Shown here piece after piece: positions 1 through 5,416 of a stretch of 6,978 nucleotides of DNA. A program made the translations under genes and the position numbers. The stretch is from Chloroflexota bacterium. Lineage in GTDB: Bacteria > Chloroflexota > Anaerolineae > B4-G1. Below the pieces are notes generated by a model that saw nothing but the letters and a program-made list of their open reading frames with translations, was not told where the DNA came from and ran no database searches. How positions within the stretch are numbered: the stretch's first letter is position 1; every line of letters starts with the position of its first letter. Where the stretch lies: the NCBI GenBank assembly GCA_003648085.1, contig QMOC01000139.1, forward strand, positions 1 to 6,978, read 5' to 3'.

Positions 1-1
1 A

Positions 2-1393
2 GCATTGCCCGACCTGCTGAATACAGCCTTCACCGTACAGCAGGAAAGCGGGATGGACGGGCACCCTCTCCGCAGGGTGACCGGGTGGGAATACGGCTTG
101 TGCTCCTCGCACCGCTACAGCCATCCCTATCGCTGGCTCGATAACGCCCATCTGTTGCTCTTCCCGCTTGTGGGTGAGCGGGAGAATGAAATGTTCGGTA
201 CAATAGAGCTCACACAGCCGGTGGTCGTGAACCTCAATAGCGGCGATATCTGGCTGCCTGCGTGGGATGGTTACCAACAGCCCCTTTGGTCCGATGCACT
301 GCAGGTGTTGATTGTGCGCCAGGAAAGAGAGATCCTGCTGCTGGACGCAGATGGGCACGTTATTCAGCGTTACACTGACAGTACTCCTCGCGACCTTGGC
401 ATTGCTCCTCTCCACCTTTCGCCCAGCGGCCGACGACTGCTGGCAGGCTTTGTCTGGCGCGACCTGGAAACGGGCCGGACAGCGGACTTCAGCGGACAGT
501 GCAAGTGGACGATGGGCAACCCAGGTTGGTCGTCCGACGAGACTCGACTGTTTGACTGCTGCTTCGGCTATGCCGACGCCAACACGGGTGAATATGGGTA
601 TTTCTGGTTGGGTGAACTGCATCAAGTGGGACGCGGCGGAGGTGGCCCATTGAGTAGCCGGTGGGTGCTGAGCGACACGCGCGTGATGGTCGAATGGGAC
701 TTCTACGATGGGGATAAACCCGCAGTCCCCCTGATAGACCCACAGGCTCAGGCCTACGTGGATCTCTGTGACGTGGCAGGTCTACCCGGAACGTCGGCGT
801 GCGCAATAGGTGTTTTCCCCAGTGTTGCGCCGGACGGTGAGCACGTTCGAGTTGACCGCTACATAGTTGATCTGCGCACCTTCGTTACGTACACCCTTCC
901 CAGCGATTTCGGTTTCAGTGGCTGGTCGCCTGATGGTCAATTCGCCCTGCTGGCGGAGAACTGGGATCCGGCGACAGGATACGCTGAGTATCAACTGCTT
1001 TCGTTAGCCGATGGCAATCTTTACCCAGCGACCGAAACGCCCGGCGCCGCACCTGCCTGGGGTCCCTTGGACAAGCACCTCGCATTTCTCGCCGAAGATG
1101 GGGACACGCTGGTCATGTTGGACGTAGAGACCTGGACGACCCATCGAGTCCTGCTCTCCCAACCTTCCGTTGACGTCTTCTGGCACCCCCAGGGGGATGG
1201 CCTGGCTGTCCTGGCACAGGACGGCGGTTTGTGGTGGATCTTCGACCTGACCACAGACACCACAGAGCCGTTGACTCCGCCGTTGCCCGGCGTTCACGAC
1301 GTGCGTTGGTCCCCCGATGGCAGCCACCTGGCTTTTGTCAGTGGAACCGATGTGTACGTCGTCTCTATCAGTGAGGCTAAGCCGGGAGATTAA
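2..1393 (+). CDS. WD40-like/TolB-like beta-propeller protein, 5' end cut by window
   Basis: The reading frame is open from the first base of the window, so the true start probably lies upstream. The first in-window candidate, TTG at 5, has no visible ribosome binding site. Counting from that TTG there are 462 residues. The C-terminal part shows regularly spaced propeller phrases: WSPDG near residue 307, WGPLDKHLAFL near 352, WHPQGDGLAVL near 393 and WSPDGSHLAFV near 435, a spacing of 41-45 residues. Weaker copies occur near 138 (LSPSGRRLL), 175 (WSSDETRLF) and 274 (APDGEHVRV), which makes about seven blades. This pattern is known from PD40/TolB-type propellers, which usually serve as binding scaffolds, often outside the cytoplasm. 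Five mid-protein cysteines (near 166, 185, 186, 255 and 266) could form disulfides in an exported protein, but the signal-peptide region is not in view. No catalytic motif is seen and no partner or ligand can be named. It is on the same strand as the oxidoreductase 68 bp downstream, but a functional link is not evident. Confidence 0.8.
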   Translation, partial: ALPDLLNTAFTVQQESGMDGHPLRRVTGWEYGLCSSHRYSHPYRWLDNAHLLLFPLVGERENEMFGTIELTQPVVVNLNSGDIWLPAWDGYQQPLWSDALQVLIVRQEREILLLDADGHVIQRYTDSTPRDLGIAPLHLSPSGRRLLAGFVWRDLETGRTADFSGQCKWTMGNPGWSSDETRLFDCCFGYADANTGEYGYFWLGELHQVGRGGGGPLSSRWVLSDTRVMVEWDFYDGDKPAVPLIDPQAQAYVDLCDVAGLPGTSACAIGVFPSVAPDGEHVRVDRYIVDLRTFVTYTLPSDFGFSGWSPDGQFALLAENWDPATGYAEYQLLSLADGNLYPATETPGAAPAWGPLDKHLAFLAEDGDTLVMLDVETWTTHRVLLSQPSVDVFWHPQGDGLAVLAQDGGLWWIFDLTTDTTEPLTPPLPGVHDVRWSPDGSHLAFVSGTDVYVVSISEAKPGD

Positions 1394-1394
1394 C

Positions 1395-1443
1395 GAGCAA
1401 ATGACAAATGAACAACACGTTTCACGCACCATGCACACCTGGC
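1395..1443. repeat. Run of degenerate 7-bp units upstream of the first oxidoreductase gene
   Basis: The spacer between the propeller gene and the first oxidoreductase gene reads as consecutive heptamers in one phase: GAGCAAA, TGACAAA, TGAACAA, CACGTTT, CACGCAC, CATGCAC, ACCTGGC. Two motif types are joined, a TGACAAA type and a CACGTTT/CACGCAC type. The first type matches the block at 2618-2670. Heptanucleotide intergenic repeats of this kind are known from cyanobacteria and, to my recollection, from Chloroflexota. Their role is not established. The run stops just before the ribosome binding site of the next gene. Confidence 0.6.
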
Positions 1444-1447
1444 ACAT

Positions 1448-1456
1448 AGGAGGAGA
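1448..1456 (+). promoter_or_regulatory. Strong ribosome binding site of the first DAO gene
   Basis: AGGAGGAGA lies 5 bases before the ATG at 1462. It is a near-perfect anti-Shine-Dalgarno match and fixes the start of the oxidoreductase. No convincing -35/-10 pair is seen in the 68-bp spacer, so transcription may read through from the propeller gene or begin at a promoter I cannot recognise. Confidence 0.8.
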
Positions 1457-1461
1457 CACGT

Positions 1462-2619
1462 ATGACGACCAAAGTCTACGACGCCATCATCATCGGCGCG
1501 GGGAGCGTCGGGCTCCCGACCGCCTTCTTCCTGGCCCAGGCCGGGCTCAGGCCGCTGGTGATTGACCAGTTCGCCAGCCCCGGGCAGGGCTCCAACAAGG
1601 CCGCCATCGGCGGCATCCGCGCCACCCACTCCGCCCCCTCCAAGATACGTCTCTGCCTCAAGTCCATCGAGATCTTCTCCACCTGGCGGGAGACCTACGG
1701 CGACAACATCGAGTGGTACCAGGGGGGTTACTCCTTCGTCGCCTACCGGGAGCGGGACGAGCGCGTCTTGAAAGACCTGCTCAAAATCCAGCAATCCTAC
1801 GGGCTGGACATCCGCTGGCTGGAGCGGGACGACCTGCTGGAGGTGATCCCCGACCTGAACCCGGAGGGGCTCATCGGCGGGACCTACTCGCCGGGGGATG
1901 GGTCGGCCTCGCCGCTCCTGACCGCCCACGCCTTCTACACCCGGGCGCGGGAGCGGGGCGCGGAGTTTCGCTTCCGCGAGCGGGTCACCGGCATCATCCG
2001 CCGTCGGGGGCGGGTGGTGGGCGTGCGCACCGACAAGGGGGGCTACGCCACCGAGGTCGTCATCAACGCGGCGGGCCCCTGGGCGCGGGCGGCGGCCCAA
2101 CTGGCCGGGCTGGACGTGCCGGTGGTGCCCGATAGCCACGAGGCGGGCATCACCGAGCCGGTGGCCCGCTTCGTCGAGCCGATGGTGGTGGACATCCGGC
2201 CCGCCCCCGGCTCCAAGAACTACTATTTCTACCAGCACGCGACCGGCGCCGTCGTCTTCTGCATCACGCCGGCGCCCCCCATCGTCGGCACCGACCGGCG
2301 CGAGACCTCCGCCTTCCTACCGATGATCGCCCCCCGCATGGTGGACCTGATGCCGAAGTTGGCCAACATCAAAGTGCGGCGCACCTGGCGCGGCCTCTAC
2401 CCGATGACGCCCGACGGTTTCCCCATCGTCGGACGGGCGCGGGAACTGGAGGGCTACATCTACGCCGTCGGGATGTGCGGGCAGGGGTACATGCTGGGGC
2501 CGGGGGTCGGCGCGCTGCTCGCCCGCATGGTGCAGGGGACGCTCACGCCGGAGGACGACGAGATCCTGGAGGAGTTGAGTCCGTACCGGGAGTTCGGGGG
2601 GGAGGAGAGGCTGAAGTAA
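1462..2619 (+). CDS. FAD-dependent oxidoreductase, DAO family (sarcosine oxidase beta-like)
   Basis: This 385-residue flavoenzyme probably oxidises a secondary or cyclic amino acid (sarcosine-, proline- or opine-like) to an imine. The N-terminal Rossmann site is IIGAGSVG (residues 10-17), with the ribose-binding acid at the end of the second strand (D35). GGIRATH (50-56) sits where DAO enzymes place the flavin-adjacent loop. INAAGPWA (201-208) is the second FAD motif, and the C-terminal part carries DGFPIVG (318-324) and GMCGQGYMLGPGVG (337-350). The segment before DGFPIVG is TWRGLYPMTPDG; I see no cysteine there like the one that covalently holds FAD in monomeric sarcosine oxidase, so FAD is expected to be non-covalent. 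Length is normal for the family. There is no signal peptide, so the protein is probably cytosolic or membrane-associated. No [2Fe-2S] or second flavin subunit, as found in multi-subunit amino-acid dehydrogenases, lies beside it. The family is certain; the substrate is unknown. Codon use is strongly GC-rich. Confidence 0.92.
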   Translation: MTTKVYDAIIIGAGSVGLPTAFFLAQAGLRPLVIDQFASPGQGSNKAAIGGIRATHSAPSKIRLCLKSIEIFSTWRETYGDNIEWYQGGYSFVAYRERDERVLKDLLKIQQSYGLDIRWLERDDLLEVIPDLNPEGLIGGTYSPGDGSASPLLTAHAFYTRARERGAEFRFRERVTGIIRRRGRVVGVRTDKGGYATEVVINAAGPWARAAAQLAGLDVPVVPDSHEAGITEPVARFVEPMVVDIRPAPGSKNYYFYQHATGAVVFCITPAPPIVGTDRRETSAFLPMIAPRMVDLMPKLANIKVRRTWRGLYPMTPDGFPIVGRARELEGYIYAVGMCGQGYMLGPGVGALLARMVQGTLTPEDDEILEELSPYREFGGEERLK

Positions 2620-2670
2620 TGACTAATGATCAAATGACAAATGACCAAATGACAAATGACAAATGACCAA
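2618..2670. repeat. 7/8-bp degenerate tandem repeat block (ATGAC-based)
   Basis: Beginning inside the stop codon of the first oxidoreductase, ATGAC/ATGAT occurs at 2619, 2626, 2634, 2641, 2649, 2656 and 2663, with spacings of 7, 8, 7, 8, 7 and 7 bases. Units differ in the last bases (ACT, ATC, ACA, ACC). A decayed unit, ACTTGAC, follows at 2670-2676. The block is AT-rich within GC-rich surroundings and shares its unit with the shorter run at 1395-1415. The alternating 7+8 spacing gives 15 bp, so one frame reads as repeated MTNDQ, but no ribosome binding site or stable reading frame suggests that this is translated. Confidence 0.8.
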
Positions 2671-2687
2671 CTTGACAGGCAGAAAGT

Positions 2688-2693
2688 AAGGAG
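2688..2693 (+). promoter_or_regulatory. Ribosome binding site of the OCD-family gene
   Basis: AAGGAG lies 6 bases before a GTG (2700) and 9 bases before the adjacent ATG (2703). Both starts are in frame and differ by one codon. The ATG is preferred because it is the commoner codon and still well spaced. Confidence 0.7.
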
Positions 2694-2702
2694 CGAATTG
2701 TG

Positions 2703-3683
2703 ATGATACGCATCCTATCTCGTGAAGACGTGCGCCGGGCGCTGCCGATGCGCCAGGCTATTGAGGCGATGAAGGGGGCCTTCGCCCAACTTTCCACCGG
2801 TCAGGCCGACGTGCCGCTGCGGGTGGCGCTTGACGTGCCCCGTCACAACGGCGTCACGCTCTTCATGCCGGCCTATCTGGCCGCCGACGACCAGATGGCG
2901 GTCAAGATCGTCTCCGTGTTCAACGATAACCCAGCAAAAGGGCTGCCGCTCATCCACGCGCTGGTCGTGGTCGTGGACGCGACGACCGGTGAGCCGGCCG
3001 CCGTGATGGACGGGACGTATCTCACTGCGCTGCGCACGGGCGCGGCCTCGGGCGCTGCCACCGACCTGCTGGCCCGTGAGGATGCGTCCACCGCCGCCAT
3101 CTTCGGCGCCGGCGCTCAGGGCCGCACGCAACTGGAGGCAGTCTGCGCCGTGCGTCCCGTTCAGGAGGCGTGGGTCTACGACGTGTCGCGGGAGCGGGCC
3201 GCCGCCTACGCTGCCGAGATGAGCGAGCGGCTCTCGCTCCCGGTGCGGGTGGCCGAGACGCCGGCCGAGGCAGTGCACAGGGCCGACGTCATCTGCACCG
3301 CCACCACCTCGACAAAGCCCGTCTTCGCCGATGCCGACGTGCGGCCAGGCACGCACATCAACGCTATCGGCGCCTACACCCCCCAGATGCAGGAGATACC
3401 GGCGGAGACGGTCTTGCGGGCCAAGGTCGTGATTGACCACCACGAGGCCGGTCTGGCCGAGGCCGGCGACCTGCTCATCCCGCTGCGGCAGGGGCTGATG
3501 ACCGAGGATCACATCTACGCGGAACTGGGGGAGATCGCCGCCGGGCTCAAGCCAGGGCGGAAGTTGCCGGAGGAGATCACCCTCTTCAAGTCGGTGGGTG
3601 TGGCCGTGCAGGACGTGGCCGCTGCCAGCGCGGTGCTGGAGGCGGCCCGACGGCTGGGATTGGGGAGTGAGGTGGCGCTATAG
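2703..3683 (+). CDS. Ornithine cyclodeaminase/mu-crystallin family NAD(P)-dependent enzyme, probably an imine reductase or amino-acid dehydrogenase
   Basis: The protein has 326 residues from the ATG (327 from the GTG at 2700), the usual length for this family. Visible family marks are the substrate-binding lysine in MAVKIVS (K68), MDGTYLTALRTGA (102-114, with R111), the Rossmann loop IFGAGAQGRTQ (133-143), an aspartate at the end of the second strand (D160, which usually favours NAD over NADP), and FKSVGVAVQD (295-304). The family includes ornithine cyclodeaminase, archaeal alanine dehydrogenase, pyrroline/piperideine-2-carboxylate reductase and mu-crystallin. True ornithine cyclodeaminase has a catalytic aspartate in a GGDCPG-like loop. 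Here the matching loop reads GAYTPQMQEI (223-232) with no aspartate, so reductase or dehydrogenase activity on a ketimine is more likely. It lies 83 bp after the first DAO gene and overlaps the next gene by one base. Flavin oxidases of that type make imines, so coupling is plausible but inferred. It is expected to be cytosolic. Confidence 0.9.
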   Translation: MIRILSREDVRRALPMRQAIEAMKGAFAQLSTGQADVPLRVALDVPRHNGVTLFMPAYLAADDQMAVKIVSVFNDNPAKGLPLIHALVVVVDATTGEPAAVMDGTYLTALRTGAASGAATDLLAREDASTAAIFGAGAQGRTQLEAVCAVRPVQEAWVYDVSRERAAAYAAEMSERLSLPVRVAETPAEAVHRADVICTATTSTKPVFADADVRPGTHINAIGAYTPQMQEIPAETVLRAKVVIDHHEAGLAEAGDLLIPLRQGLMTEDHIYAELGEIAAGLKPGRKLPEEITLFKSVGVAVQDVAAASAVLEAARRLGLGSEVAL

Positions 3684-4144
3684 TGCCGGAGGATCAACCA
3701 TCCTGGAAAAACTACCTCTTCCAGAGCCTGCTCGCCACGCTTACAGTGCTCATAGTGCTTCTATTTTTGAGCATAGAGCAGGCGGTGATTATCTCATCAA
3801 TAGGCGCTACTGCCTTCATCGTCTTTGCGATGCCTAGGAGCATCACCGCTAGGCCAAGAGGCGTTATCGGAGGGCATTTGGTGGGCCTTCTCTCCGGCTC
3901 TCTGTGTGCTTTAATCCCACAACCTTCCCTCATTCACTCCATCATTGTGTATTCACTCGCTGTTGGACTCGCCACCTTCGTTATGGTAGTCATAGATACA
4001 GAACATCCACCAGCCGCGGGAACCGCCTTGGGAGTCGCTATCAAGGGTTTCTCTCCGAAGGTGGCGCTTGCCGTGGTAACGAGCGCGGTGATACTTTCAT
4101 TGGTGCATCACTTCTTCCGGCCACGTTTGAAGGATTTGACGTGA
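3683..4144 (+). CDS. HPP family integral membrane protein
   Basis: This small protein (153 residues) has four to five hydrophobic segments, near residues 13-30, 33-50, 60-78, 84-104 and 126-141. The signature HPP sits in DTEHPPAAGTALG (105-117), and RPRGVIGGHLVG (57-68) matches the other conserved block of the family. HPP proteins are four-helix membrane proteins; plant chloroplast members have been linked to nitrite transport, but bacterial roles are mostly unknown. No CBS domain follows, so this is the short form. The GTG start overlaps the previous stop codon in TAGTG, which suggests translational coupling to the OCD-family gene. A GAGG about 10 bases upstream may serve as ribosome binding site. 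A hand count over 3721-4140 gives about 53% GC, well below the neighbouring enzymes, with more A/T-ending codons. That could mean a different origin or simply membrane-protein composition. A transport role for a cluster substrate or product is only inferred from position. Confidence 0.87.
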   Translation: MPEDQPSWKNYLFQSLLATLTVLIVLLFLSIEQAVIISSIGATAFIVFAMPRSITARPRGVIGGHLVGLLSGSLCALIPQPSLIHSIIVYSLAVGLATFVMVVIDTEHPPAAGTALGVAIKGFSPKVALAVVTSAVILSLVHHFFRPRLKDLT

Positions 4145-4181
4145 CTTTCGATATGATACCACTGATAAATTATTGTCAAAT

Positions 4182-4187
4182 GGAGGT
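4182..4187 (+). promoter_or_regulatory. Ribosome binding site that fixes the start of the second DAO gene
   Basis: GGAGGT lies 6 bases before GTG at 4194. The frame is open further upstream to a TTG at 4173, but that codon has no ribosome binding site before it and would place this GGAGGT inside the gene. GTG 4194 also puts the FAD-binding GGGVMG at residues 13-18, the normal position. Confidence 0.8.
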
Positions 4188-4193
4188 AGCAAG

Positions 4194-5351
4194 GTGAACT
4201 TACCCGCAACGGCAGACGTCGTCATTATCGGTGGGGGCGTGATGGGCACCAGCACTGCCTACCACCTGGCGCTCAAAGGTTGTCGGAATGTGTTGCTTTT
4301 GGAGCGAGAATCTTTCTTCGGCATCCAGGCCACCGGCAAATGCGCCGGCGGCATCCGCTATCAGTTCGGCACCGAGATCAACGTCCGTCTCTCCCTGCTC
4401 AGCCTGCCGATGCTGGACCGCTTTGAGGAGGAGTTGGGCCAGCCGATTGGCCTGCGCTACTGCGGCTATCTTTTCCTGCTGACCACGGAGGAAGACGTAG
4501 CAGTCTTCCGCCGTAACGTGGAGATGCAGCACCGGCTGGGCGTGCAGACGGAGTGGCTGGAGCCGGCGCAGATCGCCGAGGTGGTGCCGCTCATCAACCT
4601 GGAGGGCGTCCTGGCCGGGACCTTCCACGCCCGCGATGGCCTGGCGGACCCCAACAGCGTCGTCCAGGGGTACGTCTCCGGGGCGCGGCGGCTGGGGGCG
4701 AAACTGCTGACCGATGTGGAGGTGACCGACATCCGCGTCGAGGGGGGACGGGTGCGCGGCGTCGTCACCAACCGGGGAGAAGTGGCAACGCCGGTCGTCG
4801 TCAACGCAGCCGGGCCGTGGGCAGGCGTGGTCGGCGAAATGGCCGGGGTGGACCTCCCCATCGTGCCGGTGCGCCGCCAGATCGTCGTCACCGGCCCCAT
4901 GCCGGAGGTGCCGCCCGACTTTCCCTTCGTCATTGACTTCGCCCAATCCCTGTACTTCCACCGCGAAGGAGAGGGCATCCTGACCGGCATGTCGAATCCC
5001 GACGAGCCGGTAGGCTTTGACCAGTCGGTGGATGAAGAGTGGGAATTGGTGCATCTGGAGGCAGCGATGAAACGCCTGCCTATCCTGGAGCGGGCCGGGT
5101 TGGCAAGCCACTGGGCCGGGCTTTACGAGGTCTCCCCCGATGCGCATCCCATTCTGGGGCGCATTCCCGACGTAGAGGGCTTCTACTGCATCGGGGGCTT
5201 CAGCGGCCACGGCTTCATGCACGGCCCCATTTGTGGCTTGCTGCTGGCGGAGGAGGTCCTGGACGGGCGGGCTCACACACTGGACATCACGCCGTTGTAC
5301 ATTGACCGCTTCCAGGAGGGGCGGGAGATGGTGGAGTACAACGTCGTGTAG
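4194..5351 (+). CDS. FAD-dependent oxidoreductase, sarcosine oxidase beta-subunit-like (DAO family)
   Basis: This is a second amine-oxidising flavoenzyme of 385 residues, the same length as the first but clearly divergent. The FAD site VVIIGGGVMG covers residues 9-18, with the ribose-binding glutamate at E37. GKCAGGIRYQF (48-58) is the flavin-adjacent loop typical of sarcosine oxidase beta-type enzymes (usual form SGRxAGGIRxQF). VNAAGPWAG (203-211) is the second flavin motif. The substrate-side strand YFHREGEGILTG (254-265), the block HWAGLYEVSPDAHPILG (306-322), the tail GGFSGHGFMHGP (334-345) and the C-terminal DITPLYIDRF (364-373) all match that subfamily closely. No covalent-flavin cysteine is seen before SPDAHPILG. 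Expected chemistry is oxidation of sarcosine, dimethylglycine or a similar N-alkyl or cyclic amino acid. No alpha, gamma or delta subunit genes of heterotetrameric sarcosine oxidase are present, so it probably acts alone or with another electron acceptor. It starts 49 bp after the HPP gene and ends 63 bp before the convergent pncB stop. The subfamily is secure; the substrate is not. Confidence 0.93.
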   Translation: MNLPATADVVIIGGGVMGTSTAYHLALKGCRNVLLLERESFFGIQATGKCAGGIRYQFGTEINVRLSLLSLPMLDRFEEELGQPIGLRYCGYLFLLTTEEDVAVFRRNVEMQHRLGVQTEWLEPAQIAEVVPLINLEGVLAGTFHARDGLADPNSVVQGYVSGARRLGAKLLTDVEVTDIRVEGGRVRGVVTNRGEVATPVVVNAAGPWAGVVGEMAGVDLPIVPVRRQIVVTGPMPEVPPDFPFVIDFAQSLYFHREGEGILTGMSNPDEPVGFDQSVDEEWELVHLEAAMKRLPILERAGLASHWAGLYEVSPDAHPILGRIPDVEGFYCIGGFSGHGFMHGPICGLLLAEEVLDGRAHTLDITPLYIDRFQEGREMVEYNVV

Positions 5352-5362
5352 AGCACTGGGGG

Positions 5363-5388
5363 CCGGCAACACTCCTTTGGGCTGCCGG
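5363..5388. terminator. GC-rich hairpin after the second DAO gene (possible terminator)
   Basis: CCGGCA (5363-5368) pairs perfectly with TGCCGG (5383-5388) around a 14-base loop, 12 bases after the stop of the second oxidoreductase. No run of T follows on either strand, so it is not a classical intrinsic terminator. Its position between two convergent genes makes a role in ending transcription or protecting the 3' end reasonable. Confidence 0.35.
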
Positions 5389-5391
5389 AGC

Positions 5392-5416
5392 GGGGGGATA
5401 ATGGCCCTATCCCCTC
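5392..5416. terminator. 9-bp hairpin overlapping the pncB stop codon (possible bidirectional terminator)
   Basis: GGGGGGATA (5392-5400) pairs with TATCCCCTC (5408-5416) over 9 bp with one G-T pair, around a 7-base loop ATGGCCC. The right arm reaches into the pncB stop codon (TGA, complement of 5415-5417). Being symmetrical, it could act on both converging transcripts. The lack of a T-tract lowers confidence. Confidence 0.4.

Noticed and set aside
1390..2238. A 282-codon open frame on the - strand opposite the first oxidoreductase
   Set aside because: Low-complexity G/P/V/D-rich translation with no motif; the + strand gene has a strong ribosome binding site and full DAO motifs.
2619..2666. 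A short peptide with repeated MTNDQ read through the repeat block
   Set aside because: The repeating peptide only reflects the 7+8 = 15-base spacing of the DNA repeat; there is no ribosome binding site and no separate reading frame of its own.
1395..2670. A CRISPR array or transposon bounded by the two repeat blocks
   Set aside because: Units are 7-8 bp with no spacers, the blocks are not inverted copies, and no transposase or integrase is present in the window.
2672..2677. A perfect TTGACA resembling a -35 box upstream of the OCD-family gene
   Set aside because: It is the tail of the ATGAC-type repeat block, and no acceptable -10 box lies 16-18 bases on; such a promoter would start transcription inside or past the start codon and lose the ribosome binding site.
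2715..3512. A 265-codon - strand open frame opposite the OCD-family gene
   Set aside because: GC-rich shadow frame, dominated by G/R/H, no motif and no plausible start signal.
4127..4157. Possible promoter for the second oxidoreductase (TTGAAG at 4127, TATGAT at 4152)
   Set aside because: The -10-like hexamer is decent but the spacer is 19 bases and the -35 match is weak; the better TTGACG at 4136 is only 10 bases away from it. Not strong enough to annotate.
4200..5372. A 390-codon open frame on the - strand covering the whole second oxidoreductase
   Set aside because: It lies fully antisense to a gene with unmistakable family motifs; its predicted protein is rich in H, P, R, Q and A without recognisable motifs, as expected of a shadow frame in GC-rich DNA.
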